From Tamarix chinensis (lineage: Eukaryota > Streptophyta > Magnoliopsida > Caryophyllales > Tamaricaceae), in NCBI GenBank assembly GCA_030549775.1, contig CM060177.1, positions 68,129,638 to 68,193,637 of the forward strand: 64,000 nucleotides of DNA. The letters run 5' to 3'. This document shows, one piece after another, positions 36,882 to 48,500 of this stretch. Within the stretch, counting starts at the first letter, position 1; the number at the start of each line of letters is the position of its first letter. A program made the translations under genes and the position numbers. The notes under the pieces were generated by a model, which was not told the DNA's origin, did no database searches, and saw only the letters and a list, made by a program, of their open reading frames with translations.

Positions 36882-38225
36882 TGATAAATTCATATTTTGA
36901 CACATTTTATACCCTTATAATCTTAGTTTTTGGTAGTTTATTTAACTAATATAGGGTAATAATTATTGTTTTATACTTAAGTGGTAAAAATTACATAAAT
37001 ATTATTATTTAAGCTAAAATGATATAATTTAAGTAAATTTAGAATAAAATAATATTTATTAATATTTATTAATTTTATTTTGCAGGTTTTATTTTTAAGT
37101 AAAAGAAAAATATATATAAAAAAAGAAGTTTGACCTTTGGACCAACGGCCAAAGGCCTAGAACAAACCAAACGGAGCATTGTAGGAGAAAGCAGCAGTCA
37201 GCCGCACATGGCTAGGGTTGACGTGGAGCGATGAAATAGGATTTAGAAGACGGCTGGGCGAGAATAAATAGATAGAAGGAGAGACGACGCGGAGAGAAGG
37301 CAGAGCCTTCTCAGGCTCGGAAGTGAGCGGCAGGCGGCAGAGCCTTTATAGGCTCGGAGAGACGGAAGAGATAGGGAACAGGAGCAGAGCTGTAAAGGAC
37401 GAAAGGACGACGGCGAAAGCCTAAGCGCACGGGGTCCGAGGTAGTGAAGCAGCAGGTTTCAGCCGACAACCAAGGCAAGAAAAAAAAAGAGAAATAATTG
37501 CACTGAAATCAAGGCACCGAAGGAAGAAAAATAAGAGGAAATTTATACCGGTAGAATTTATTTCAGATAAAATTAATATTTATCTGAATAAATTCTTGAA
37601 CTTTTATCCAAAATTAATTTCGGTCATTTTTTTCTCTTATTTTTAATTCATATTTTAGATATATATTTATGTGTAATTAATTCTTTAATTATGATTAGCT
37701 GAATATTTATTGTTAGGGAATAAATTGAAACCCTGGATTAGAATTTGAATTATAATTTTATTTTCTTTGTTTCATGAGACTGTTTCTTGACTCTATGTTA
37801 ATTGCTATCGTTTATATGTATGACTCTGTCAAGTATAGTTTATTTGGTGCATGCCTTGTTCTGGTTCCTCATAAGTGACAGTATGTAGGATTATTTTCCT
37901 GCTAGGTGGCCATCTAAATATACTAGAATTTATATATATAAGTTGCAGCTAGGTTAGATAACAATTCACCTAATCGTTTTGTTATTCCTGCTAGACATGC
38001 TTTTTGTACTAGTATGGGTACTTAGATTGACATCCTTCCACTTACACTTAATGCATTAAATCTAGTTAAATATAGTTAGTATTATTTAGGATTTTTATTT
38101 TTAGTTTAAGCTAGTTAGATAGAGGTGAGCCCTCTCAATCCCTCGCCTAGAACGATACCCTTATTTACCAGTGCTACAATTGACAACAAGAGGATTTAAA
38201 TTGCGTGTCGGCTACAGTCGCACCA
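36882..38225 (+). mobile_element. Solo LTR of a different Ty3-type family (1,344 bp, TSD TGGTG/TGATG)
   Basis: It begins TGATAAATTCATATTTTGAC and ends GGCTACAGTCGCACCA, flanked by TGGTG (36877-36881) and TGATG (38226-38230). The wording of the ends (TGATAAAT...; CTACAnnTGACAAC...GTCGCA.CA) recalls Athila/Tat-type LTRs; this is from memory and not verified. An internal duplicated motif GGCAGAGCCTT(C/T)..AGGCTCGG occurs at about 37300-37355. It is non-coding. If correct, it inserted in a reverse family-A copy about 100 bp from its 5' end. Confidence 0.55.
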
Positions 38226-38327
38226 TGATGGTAACATTTCATTTTTTTGAAGAGTATTTTTGTATTTTTGTTGCTATAAATGTTTTAAAATTATTTTTTT
38301 TGTAGTAAAAGACAGAGGGGTGTTATA
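38226..38327 (-). mobile_element. Reverse family-A 5' fragment, part 2 (element start)
   Basis: It ends AGAGGGGTGTTATA at 38327, i.e. TATAACACCCCTCT on the minus strand, matching TGTAACACCCC with one change. Together with 36284-36881 it makes the first ~700 bp of a minus-strand copy. Confidence 0.55.
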
Positions 38328-39314
38328 TAATTCATATGCTGATGAAAGGCTATAAAATGTAAAGTTTAGGTAATGAATATTCTAATAACCGCACTGTGGT
38401 TGGATGAATTGACATAAATGAAAATAGTGATATAGATCATTTGGTGCACATTAAACGGGCACAATATATATTTATTTTTGTTGAAGAAATATGTTTGTTA
38501 TTTATATTAACATCTTCATTTCTCATGTATATGTGTTCATGGTAAATCATTTGCCAAATTCTTCGAAAATAAAAGTGCAAAGAAAAAAAACTAAAGTGTC
38601 TGATCAAAATCATTAGGATATTTAATGGTGCGACTTAATTTATTTTATATTTTTTTTCTTTTACGTGGTCATTACATTATAAGTTAATTTTAATATAAGC
38701 TGATTGATGTTATAGTGACTTGTGTATCACTTGAATACATGACCATTTTATGTGTAGGAAATTATTTATAGTACCAGTAGAAAAACTAAAATTTTATTTT
38801 ATTTTTAAATAATAGATTTTATACAATAATTTTGAATAAAAACCATCGAATAATTCTTCTAAAAAATTGGAGCGGTCTTGGGATAAAGCTAACATTTGTA
38901 TTTAATAATAGATGATTATTTTTAGTCTACAAACATATCATTTCTATAAATTTCTTAAAGTAAATGTTTATTATTATTATTTATTATAGGTAATTGTATT
39001 TTGAAATACCATTTATAATATAAACGACTTAAACCCACATAGTTGTTGGTCGACTGTCGTATATTACCGTTGTTTTTTACCCGTGGAATCAAGTACTTGG
39101 TGGGAGTAGCCCATTAAATGACAGCCGCCGGCCGTCGGGGGTAGTTGTAGAATGAAATTTGTGACGCTTCTAGAAACCCAACCACCGTTCCTTGGATCCG
39201 TCCCTACCTCTGTAATCCTTATTCTTCCTACTCCCTGTAATTTCAAACTGGTAGACGGATACATTTTGAACACCGGGGAAAAGTCAGGCTCAAAGAAACA
39301 TAAATCACCTAACA
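38328..39314 (+). other. 5' flank of the DUF4149 gene
   Basis: AT-rich spacer with nothing recognised until about 39040. After that the composition becomes mixed and looks like a gene promoter and 5' leader (CCACCGTTCCTTGGATCCG and pyrimidine-rich words). No clear TATA box is seen within 150 bp of the ATG, so the transcription start cannot be placed. Confidence 0.4.
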
Positions 39315-39517
39315 ATGGGGTGGCTATCTCGATTCGTAGTAGCCGTGGCGTTCCTTGCTGTGGGCATCATCTTCTCTCCTGAAACCTTCGGATCATCAAA
39401 TTCGTTCAATTCCCCAAACCTTCTGACTATCCTTAAACTTACTCATCTTCTCTGTTTCGCCACCGCTTGGGGCGCTGCATTATGGGTCACCTTCATCGGC
39501 GGAATTATTATGTTCAA
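39315..39517 (+). CDS. Exon 1 of the DUF4149 gene
   Basis: It encodes residues 1-67 and the first two bases of Lys68. The donor is TTCAA|GTAAAT. It covers the first hydrophobic segment and most of the second, ending in [11 protein letters not shown]. Confidence 0.92.
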
Positions 39518-42500
39518 GTAAATAATCTAATTAATTCCATTGGTTTGGTTTCTTCCTTTCATGATCCCTTCGCTTTTTAATCATCATTTCTAGAGATTAT
39601 TTGATCTAACTTTATCTGATAGGAACTTGCCGAGGCATCAGTTCGGAAATTTGCAGAGTAAGATGTTTCCGGCGTACTTTATCTTGGTTGGTGTCTGTTG
39701 CGCGTTATCGATGGGGTCTTTTGGGTATTTGCATCCTTGGAAGTTGAGTTCGACTACTGAACAGTACCAGTTAGGGTTTCTGGCCTCGGCCTTTGGGTTT
39801 AATCTCTTGAATCTGTTTGTGTTCACCCCTATGACTATTGAGGTATGTTGCACTTTTCCTCTTTATTTGTTGTAACTGAGTTGCCCCGTGTCGGTGCATG
39901 TTAGGAGTAAAATCACGGAGAGTGGGAAAGTGTAGATATAGATTCTTTTAGTTAGAGATGTTTTTTTGTGGTATGGGTACTATATTTGTATTATTTAGAC
40001 ATTTTCTGATAGCTTTTGCTTGTGAAATTCCAATCTTCATTGCTGTTTAAATGTCAGTTAGGAATATTTAAACGCAAGCATCGTAACATCACTTCTATGG
40101 TATAACAATAAATTAGATTAGATTGGTTTGAGGCATGGTGATAAAAAATCCTTAAATATGAAACAATGAATAATAAAAGCAAAGACATCACTGCAGTTTA
40201 CTAAAACTCCATATCAGTGAACGATAGAACTCTCCACAATCTAGTATATTTTATGAAGTTCTTACCAATCCATTTAAACTGAGACTGTTCCTAGTCTTCT
40301 CCAACATTTCATTAAAAAAATTGCAGATTCTTGAACACTACATGATATATGTTGCTAAAGGTTTAGTGCAGTTAATTAGTGGTCAATTTGCTCAAGAGAA
40401 GAGTGAAATGAATACGGGGACTTTTTCTTATTTAATAAAAACTTAGAAGATATTAAAGTTAACTTCTTGTCTATGGTATATAACCTGAACGCTGAGTTCT
40501 TTAAGTGGCAATTATTATGCAAAAGGGCTTCTGTTTTGAGTTTGATGTGGTGAATTTTTTATTGTATACTGTTTAGTTCGTGCATGAGTAACGAAAAGTA
40601 AAATAATGACACAATATATTATGTGGTTCCCACAAAAGAGACTCAAGTAACATACATCAATGGTGCATAAAAATAGATTTTAAGGTTTTTTGTTTGAACT
40701 CTCAACTCATCAACTCAACTTAGAGTTGGTATGCACTTTACCAAAGTAATAAAATCGTAGCTGCGTTGTCGCGAATGGTATTTTATGTATTGCGCTGTGG
40801 CGATGTGATTTTTTTTTTCACAATAAATATTAGCAAAAATAGGTAAATATCGGTAAAATATAAGCAAATATCAGTTGATAATCGATATATCGGCTGTAAA
40901 TATGTGAAATTCTAAAATCCGTGTGTATCACCAACTTCGCGTAATAGTTGACCTAAAATCTAATAAATATCGGCTGATGTTGCATATGAGGACTGATATG
41001 TTATTGAATGATTCTACCTCTAGAAGCCTACCAAAGTTCACCTTTCATAAGGTACGCATAGACCCAAACTCTTAGGCCTACTAATGATGTCTCCTCAATG
41101 ATTAGTAAGGCAAAGTACAACTCAATAAGCAACCTGGTAATGAAGAAGTGAATGAAGAATATTAGTAGCAATATTATAACCACTAAGGAAAAATTTCCTA
41201 GAATAGAAAATTTTTCTTTTGCTCTCCCAAGATTTCATAGCGAATAAAAATCTCGATGAAAATATTTTGTGTTGATACCCAAATAAGGAAATTTTGTTGA
41301 ATAGAATAATTCCTACTTATTAATCGATTCAATCTCCATGATTTGTGTGGATCATGGTTAAAAGTATCTAAGAATAATGTACTAAATCAACGAAATTTTT
41401 ACTAGCATGTCGTCTAAATTCATCTTCCATGATACTAGTTTAGAAATTCATGCATTCTTGAGCCATCCTTAGATGATTAAATTTGTTACTCAAACATCTT
41501 TAAGCCTATCATGTATTAAAATATGAACTAGTGGAAATTAATTTCAAAACTAGGAATTCAACAAATTCTTCTTTTTATGACGATAAACATATAATATATA
41601 TAGTTACAGAATATAGAGAAGAAACATATTTTGCTTCTTCCGACTTGCAGTAAGAATGTTATATTAATGTGTTAATAGTAGTGAAAAATTTATGAAATTC
41701 AAAATGGTTGCTGGCACATAAGTCTTAAAAATTTTAAAGCTACTAGTCAACTTATCTTAACAAGGTCAAATAATATTTAGGAGGTTTCTGTAATAGCTTG
41801 ACCTTATTAGGGCTACAAGTAGTTACCTGGATCGCTTTCAGGATTGATGATTGACCCCATAAATAAACTTGATTTTTTTAAGCATGCCTTTTTTTATCAA
41901 TTCACACGCATCTAGAAAATTTCTCGTCTTGGGAGGTCACCCATCCTTAAATTGCTCAAGCAATAAATTTTCCAAACGAAGGTATACCTTGTCATATTCC
42001 TAGAGAAGAAACTATTATTTTGGGGGTATTGCAGTTTCCTCTTTGGGAATATGACAAGCCTCTAATTAAATACACCTACATGAGGAGCAACAAGGCTAAA
42101 GGAAATGGGCGTGTAGGAGCACATTGGGGGGGGGGGACAGTGTAGTGCACCAGTTGAGTAAAAGAAAATGCTGAGTTACTTATTTTCTGTATTATTGCTA
42201 TTTACTTCAGTCTGTTAGAGTCAGTTATTGGGAATATCTTATTCTCTCAATTTCCTTTATTTTTTATCCGTCAGTTATGAGTTGGTTGGGGGGGGGGCAT
42301 TGGCTGCATATAGGTGATTAGGGGGGTGAGAGGGAAGGTTAAAGGAAATGGGCGTGTAGGAGCACATTGGGGGGGGGACAGTGTAGTGCACCAGTTGAGT
42401 AAAAGAAAATGCTGAGTTACTTATTTTCTGTTATTATTGCTATTTACTTCAGTCTGTTAGAGTCAGTTATTGGGAATATCTTATTCTCTCAATTTCCTTT

Positions 42501-45500
42501 ATTTTTTATCCGTCAGTTATGAGTTGGTTGGGGGGGGGGGCATTGGCTGCATATAGGTGATTAGGGGGGTGAGAGGGAAGGTTAAAGGAAATGGGCGTGT
42601 AGGAGCACATTGGGGGGGGGGACAGTGTAGTGCACCAGTTGAGTAAAAGAAAATGCTGAGTTACTTATTTTCTGTTATTATTGCTATTTACTTCAGTCTG
42701 TTAGAGTCAGTTATTGGGAATATCTTATTCTCTCAATTTCCTTTATTTTTTATCCGTCAGTTATGAGTTGGTTGGGGGGGGGGCATTGGCTGCATATAGG
42801 TGATTAGGGGGTGAGAGGGAAGGTTGACGTGATTGATGTCATTGTAGGAGGTTTTAGGTCCTCATATTACCTCGAGTATTACTATCTTCCTAAAGAATAT
42901 ATAGAAATTTCCCTCTGTTACTTAAAATACGTCTTTAATCCTACCAATCTGGTATTAGAGCTCCCTTCTAGTCCAAATCAAAACTATGGCTCCACGCAAG
43001 GCTAAGGTGTTGGAAGAGAAGTTCGCAAAGATGCAAGAGGAGTTGGTGAGTGAAAGGAGAGAGATCCGGAGTGAGAATGTGAAAATGGGAGAAAGGATAG
43101 ATTCCATTGAAAAATGGATGAGAGATATAGTTGGGAAATTAGATCAGTACCTCAAACCTGGTGGCTCTAGCTCATCTATTAAGTGTAATACCCCCATTTT
43201 TTTTTGGGTAAAACCAATTAAGAATAATAAAATGTGGAAGTGTAAAATCTATTTTCAAGAGTATAAACGCCACACTAAGTATTAATAAAGTGTGGGTAGT
43301 GTGGCTTATTGTTTGGAGTTGCCAACTTCCATTTCAATCCACCCAGTCTTCCACATCTCTATGCTGAAGCGGGCTCTAGGGGCTGGGCACCAACCTCAAC
43401 CTATTCCTGATATCCTCACTAACGAATTGGAGTGGAGGGCCCAATCGAAAGCAGTCCAAGGGCTACGATACAACCCCAAGGGACAGTTGGGAGTTCTAAT
43501 TTAGTGGCAGGGGCTACCTTCCTTTGAAGCATCATGGGAAGGATTTGAGGTCATCAATGAGCAATTCCTTGACTTTGACCTTGAGGACAAGGTGAAACTT
43601 TGGGAGGGAAGTGTTGATAGGCCTCTAATTAAATACACTTATGTGAGGAGGAACAAGGCTAAAGGAAATGGGCGTGTGGGAGCACATTGGGGGGAGGGGA
43701 AGTAGTGTAGTGCACTAGCTGAATTAAAGACAATGCCGAGTCACCTATTTTCTGTTATTATTGCTATTTCCTTCAGTCTAATAGAGTCGGTTATTGGGAA
43801 TATCTTATTCTCTCAATTTCTTCTACTTTTTATCCGCCAGTTATGAGTCTGTTAGGGGGGCATTGGCTATATATAGGTGATCAGGGGGTGAGAGGGGAGG
43901 TAGATGAGATTGATGTCATTGTAGAAGGTTCTAGGTCCTCATATAACTTGGATTATTACTATCTTCTTGAATAATATATAGAAATTTCCCTTTGTTACTT
44001 AAAATTCATGTCTGATCCTACCGCAAGAGTTCCTCTAGTTTGGACCAGTCAAAATTGAAGATATGTTGAGTTTGCATCATTCCTCTCCACCCTTTTGTTA
44101 TAAAAAAGTAATCCAAAAGCAATAACATAAATGAGGCTAGTCAATCAAGCCTTGAATCAGTAAGTATAGAAACATGCATTAGTTATCTTTAGTTTACTAT
44201 GCGTAGTTTTAGGTGCTATATTTGCTTTTCCATGGCTGTACTAGGAACAAAACTAATGAGAGAGAGAGAGAGATGATATGAGTTTATTATGAGTAGAACC
44301 AAGTACAACTGAAAATAAAAATGCTTGTTCACAAATAAGAGTGTACGATAGATCCAGACTAGTAAAAAAATTATCAATTCAAAGAAACAAAAGAAGATAT
44401 GGCTCGATTTCATAATAAAAAGAGATAACTAAGGTTTGTTGGATGCCAAGCCTTTGAGTGGTTGCGCCTGACGAGGATTTAGGCTTCGGATTTGCTACTT
44501 TTTTCATTTTTAGTTGGCGGCTGGGAGAGTTTTTCTTGAATTTCTCATTCAATGAAAATCGAGTTTTTGGGAACGCCAAACTTGGTGGCTGGGATTGTGT
44601 CACAAACTAAAGAACTTTATCAATCAAGTCGCTAGTAATAATGAACTATGTAGACCCTTATTATAAATTAGATGAATAAAATAATTTAACAATCACTCAA
44701 TACTTAATAGCTAAGACTAATAAGATAGTGATAGATTATATTTAATGACTAAATGATATTTAACGAACAACTAGTAGGCCTTAGACTAGGGCACTCTACG
44801 ATGAGGTAGGGTGTATATTTTTGATTAGGACATCCCAATTTTCAATATCTAAAACTATTGTTTTCACAACTATTTGTTAATAAAAATCCTTCTATTTTCC
44901 AGTGTGAAATATGCACTTTGGCTAAACATCATCGATCTATCTATCCTACCCAACCCTATAAATCCACCGCACTATTCATTGTCATACATAGTAATGTTTT
45001 GGGGACCCTCACGGATCCCAACCACTTAAGGAAAAAGATGGTTTGTTACTTTCACTGATGATCACAATAGAATAGGCTAGGTATTTTTAATGAAAGAAAA
45101 ATCAGAAGTAATAGATGTATTTAGGAAATTTTATAATATGGTTCCAACCCAATTTAACACAACCATTAAAATCTTTAGAAGTGACAATGGAAGAGAATTC
45201 TTTAATGCAACACTAGGAAATTTCTTCTTAAATAAGGGAATAGCCCATCAAAGCTCATGTAATGATACACCAAAACAAAATGGGGTAGTTGTGCGTAAAA
45301 ACAAACATATTCTAGAGGTCTCTCGTGCCATTAGATTCGCCACTCATATCCCACAATATTTATAGGGAGATTCCATTTTTATAGCTATTTACTTGATTAA
45401 CTGTATGCCATCTAAGGTCCTAAATTTTAAAACGCCCCTGGATACTTTCAATCATCACTTTCCTGATAATCAATTGTCTAGTACCTTACCTGTAAGAATT

Positions 45501-48500
45501 TTTGGTTGTACATCCTTTATCCTTGAAAACAAGGGTGATAAACATGGCCAAACGATGTGTCTTTTTGGGATACTCTCCTACTAAAAAGGGCTATAAATGC
45601 TATGATCCCGTCTCCCAGAAAACCTTTATCACTATGGATGTCAAATTCTTTGAAACATAGCCATATTTTAAACCTCATCCTCAGGGGGAGACTTTAGGAG
45701 AGGATTTGTTTTCAGGGGGAGTTTTTCATGATGTAGATCTTGAATTCACCACCAATAGCACCAGTGACAAAAACACTTTTGAAACACAGCCACATGATGT
45801 TGTTATTGACCAGCATGATCAGTAGGAACATAGGGAAAGTGGGGTGGAGCTGGTGGATGAATTAAGTAATAGAAACAACCCATGTTTAAATTCTAATTCG
45901 GAAAAGAATCTCCCTTCAAATCAAGAGCATGAAAACCAATCTTTTAGCCTTCATAATCAACAAGGAAGAGATGACTCCATTGTTCCGTCATCTGATTAGT
46001 CCGTTGAAACAGAAGTAGGCCCTAAGACTTACAGACACTTTGGGCAGATATACTCCAAGAGAACTCCTCATAAAGAGAAGGATTTCACACGCTCTTTGCA
46101 TTGCCATGAATATGTACCGGGGCTAGTTCCTACCTCTGTAAGTATCTCCCCTTTCCCTTAAATCAATTATCTCAAGATAGCACCTTTGTTTCATATTTGA
46201 ATCTTCCTATTGCCACTAGAAAAGGAACAAGATCCTGTACTAGTCATCCTTTCTATCCACTATCAAAATTTGTTTGTTTTAAACATCCCTCAACCTTCTT
46301 CTCTGCTTTCTCCACTCATGTATCTTCTGTGGAGATTCCTAAGAATGTTCAGGATGCTCTAACTGTTCTAGAGTGGAACAGTGTTTGAAAAAGCGCTCTT
46401 GAGGCGCAAGGCACAATGCGATGGGGGGTGGGGCTTTTCTGGTGCTAGGCGAGGCTAGGCAAGTGAGGCGCATATAAGGCGCGCCTCAGGCGCTGGGCAC
46501 AGAGGCTATGAGGCGCACGCCTCAGCATAAAATCAAGCAGAAACTTGGGAACTCAATAGACACATAGGGAGGATGGACTTAGGGAAGAGGGATAAAAAAC
46601 CTTTTCAGCTGAAAAAAAAAATTACATGCAGGCTGCAGGGACTTAGGGGAGTTAAATAGTCATTTGTTGGAAAAAGGTAAGCTATTTATAGTCTTGATTG
46701 CAGTAAAACAATTCTGCAATTAATATGGGAATTGGGGAGAGCAAGAGTTATTTTGGAAAAGTTAAAAACAAGCTGCAAAGACTGTTAAGTCTGCTATCAC
46801 CAATTTAAAGCAAGAATTAGTTATTTTGGTATATCTGCATATATTTTTTGTAGTTATAGGGGAAAACAGATAGGGCATTAGGGAAAACCAAAGGTATATC
46901 TGCATATATTTTTTGCACATATAGGGGAAAACAAAAGATATAGGGAAAAAAAAAGGTCCCCCCTTGTCCTATATATTTTTTGCAGAAACTTTTTCTTCCT
47001 AATGTAAGAAAAAAAAAACAACAACAAAGGGAAAAACAATGTACCACTACATCTGAAAAAAAAAATAAAAAATAGAGAGAGCATCAAGGAAAATTGGAAA
47101 AACAAAAGCATATATGCCAAAAAAAAAAAACTAGGCACCTCAGCCCAGGCGTGCGCCTTCGCCTTGCGCCTAGGCTCCAGGACCCCTAGCGCCTCGGTGT
47201 GCCTTAAGCCTTCAAACATTGGAGTGGAAGAAGGTAATCCTTGAAGAAATGAGTGCTCTTGAGAAAAATAAGACTTGTGAAGTTGTCAATTTACCAAGAG
47301 GAAAGTCTCTTGTTGGATGTAAGTGGGTATTCACTTTGAAATACAAGGCCGATGACACTCTTGAGAGATACAAGGCACGGTTGGTGGCAAAGGGCTTTAC
47401 ACAAACCTATGGAATTGACTACATCGAAACATTTGCTCCAGTGGCAAAACTAAATACCATTTGAATTCTTCTATTTGTTGTTGCGAACCTTGATTGGTCC
47501 TTGTACCAGTTGGATGTAAAAAATGTATTTCTAGATGGCAACCTAAGAGAAGAGGTATTCATGACACTACCGCCAAGCTTTCAGGAGAAGTTTGGCTCAA
47601 AGGTGTGCAGGCTGAAAATGGCACTTTATGGTTTTAAGCAGTTGCCTTAGGCCTGGTTTGAAAAATTTACTAGATCTGTGAAGAGACAAGGATATGCTCA
47701 AGCCTAAGGTGACCATACAATGTTTACACGACACTCAAGAGATGGAAAAATATCAGTGTTGATTGTGTATGTGGATGATATCATTGTTACAGGCAATGAT
47801 TTGAGAGAGATGGATCTCTTGAAGGCTGGATTAACTAGAGAATTTGAGATCAGAGACTTGGGAGCTCTGAAATATTTTCTGGGAATGGAAGTAGCTAGAT
47901 CAAGAAAAGGTATTATGGTGACTCAACGGAAGTATTTGGTGGATCTTCTTCACGAAACTAGTTTGAGTGGTTGTAAGCCAGTGGATACACCAATAGATGC
48001 TAATATAAAATTAAGGGCGTATGAAGAAAGTCTGCTTGTTGATGCAGCTAGGTATCAAAGGCTAGTTGGAAAGTTAATTTATCTTTCCTATACTCGTTTT
48101 GATATTGCCTTTGTTGTTAGTTTGGTTAGTCAGTTTATGCATTCCCTATGCACAAAACACTTGAATGCTACATACAGGATTGTCAGGTACTTGAAAGGGT
48201 CACCTGGGCGAGGTTTGTTCTTTAGGAAAAATGAGTATAGGGGAATTGAAGCTTTCACTGATGCAGATTGGTTAAAGATCAATTGAAGATAGGAAGTCTA
48301 CTTTTGGTTATTGTACATATGTATGGGGGAACTTAGTCACTTGGAGGAGCAAGAAGCAAAGTGTGGGGGCAAGGAGCAGTGCTGAAGCTGAATTTCGAGC
48401 CATGGCTCAGGGGATTTGTGAGCTAATATGGCTCAGCCGGATTATTAGAGAGTTACATCTACCTGTAAGCAAGCCTATGAAGTTATACTGTGACAACAAA

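Larger units (their letters stand above)
42052..44025 (+). mobile_element. Internally deleted Ty3 chromovirus with two LTRs
   Basis: The 5' LTR (42052-about 42946) starts TGACAAGCCTCTAATTAAAT; the 3' LTR (43615-about 44025) starts TGATAGGCCTCTAATTAAAT. A primer-binding site TGGTATTAGAGC (42950-42961) matches the initiator-Met tRNA site at 11 of 12 bases, and a purine tract GGGAGGGAAG precedes the 3' LTR. Between the LTRs only the gag N-terminus and the extreme Pol C-terminus survive, with a ~120-bp family-A fragment between them. Protease, RT, RNase H and most of integrase are deleted. I see no matching 5-bp target duplication. Confidence 0.85.
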
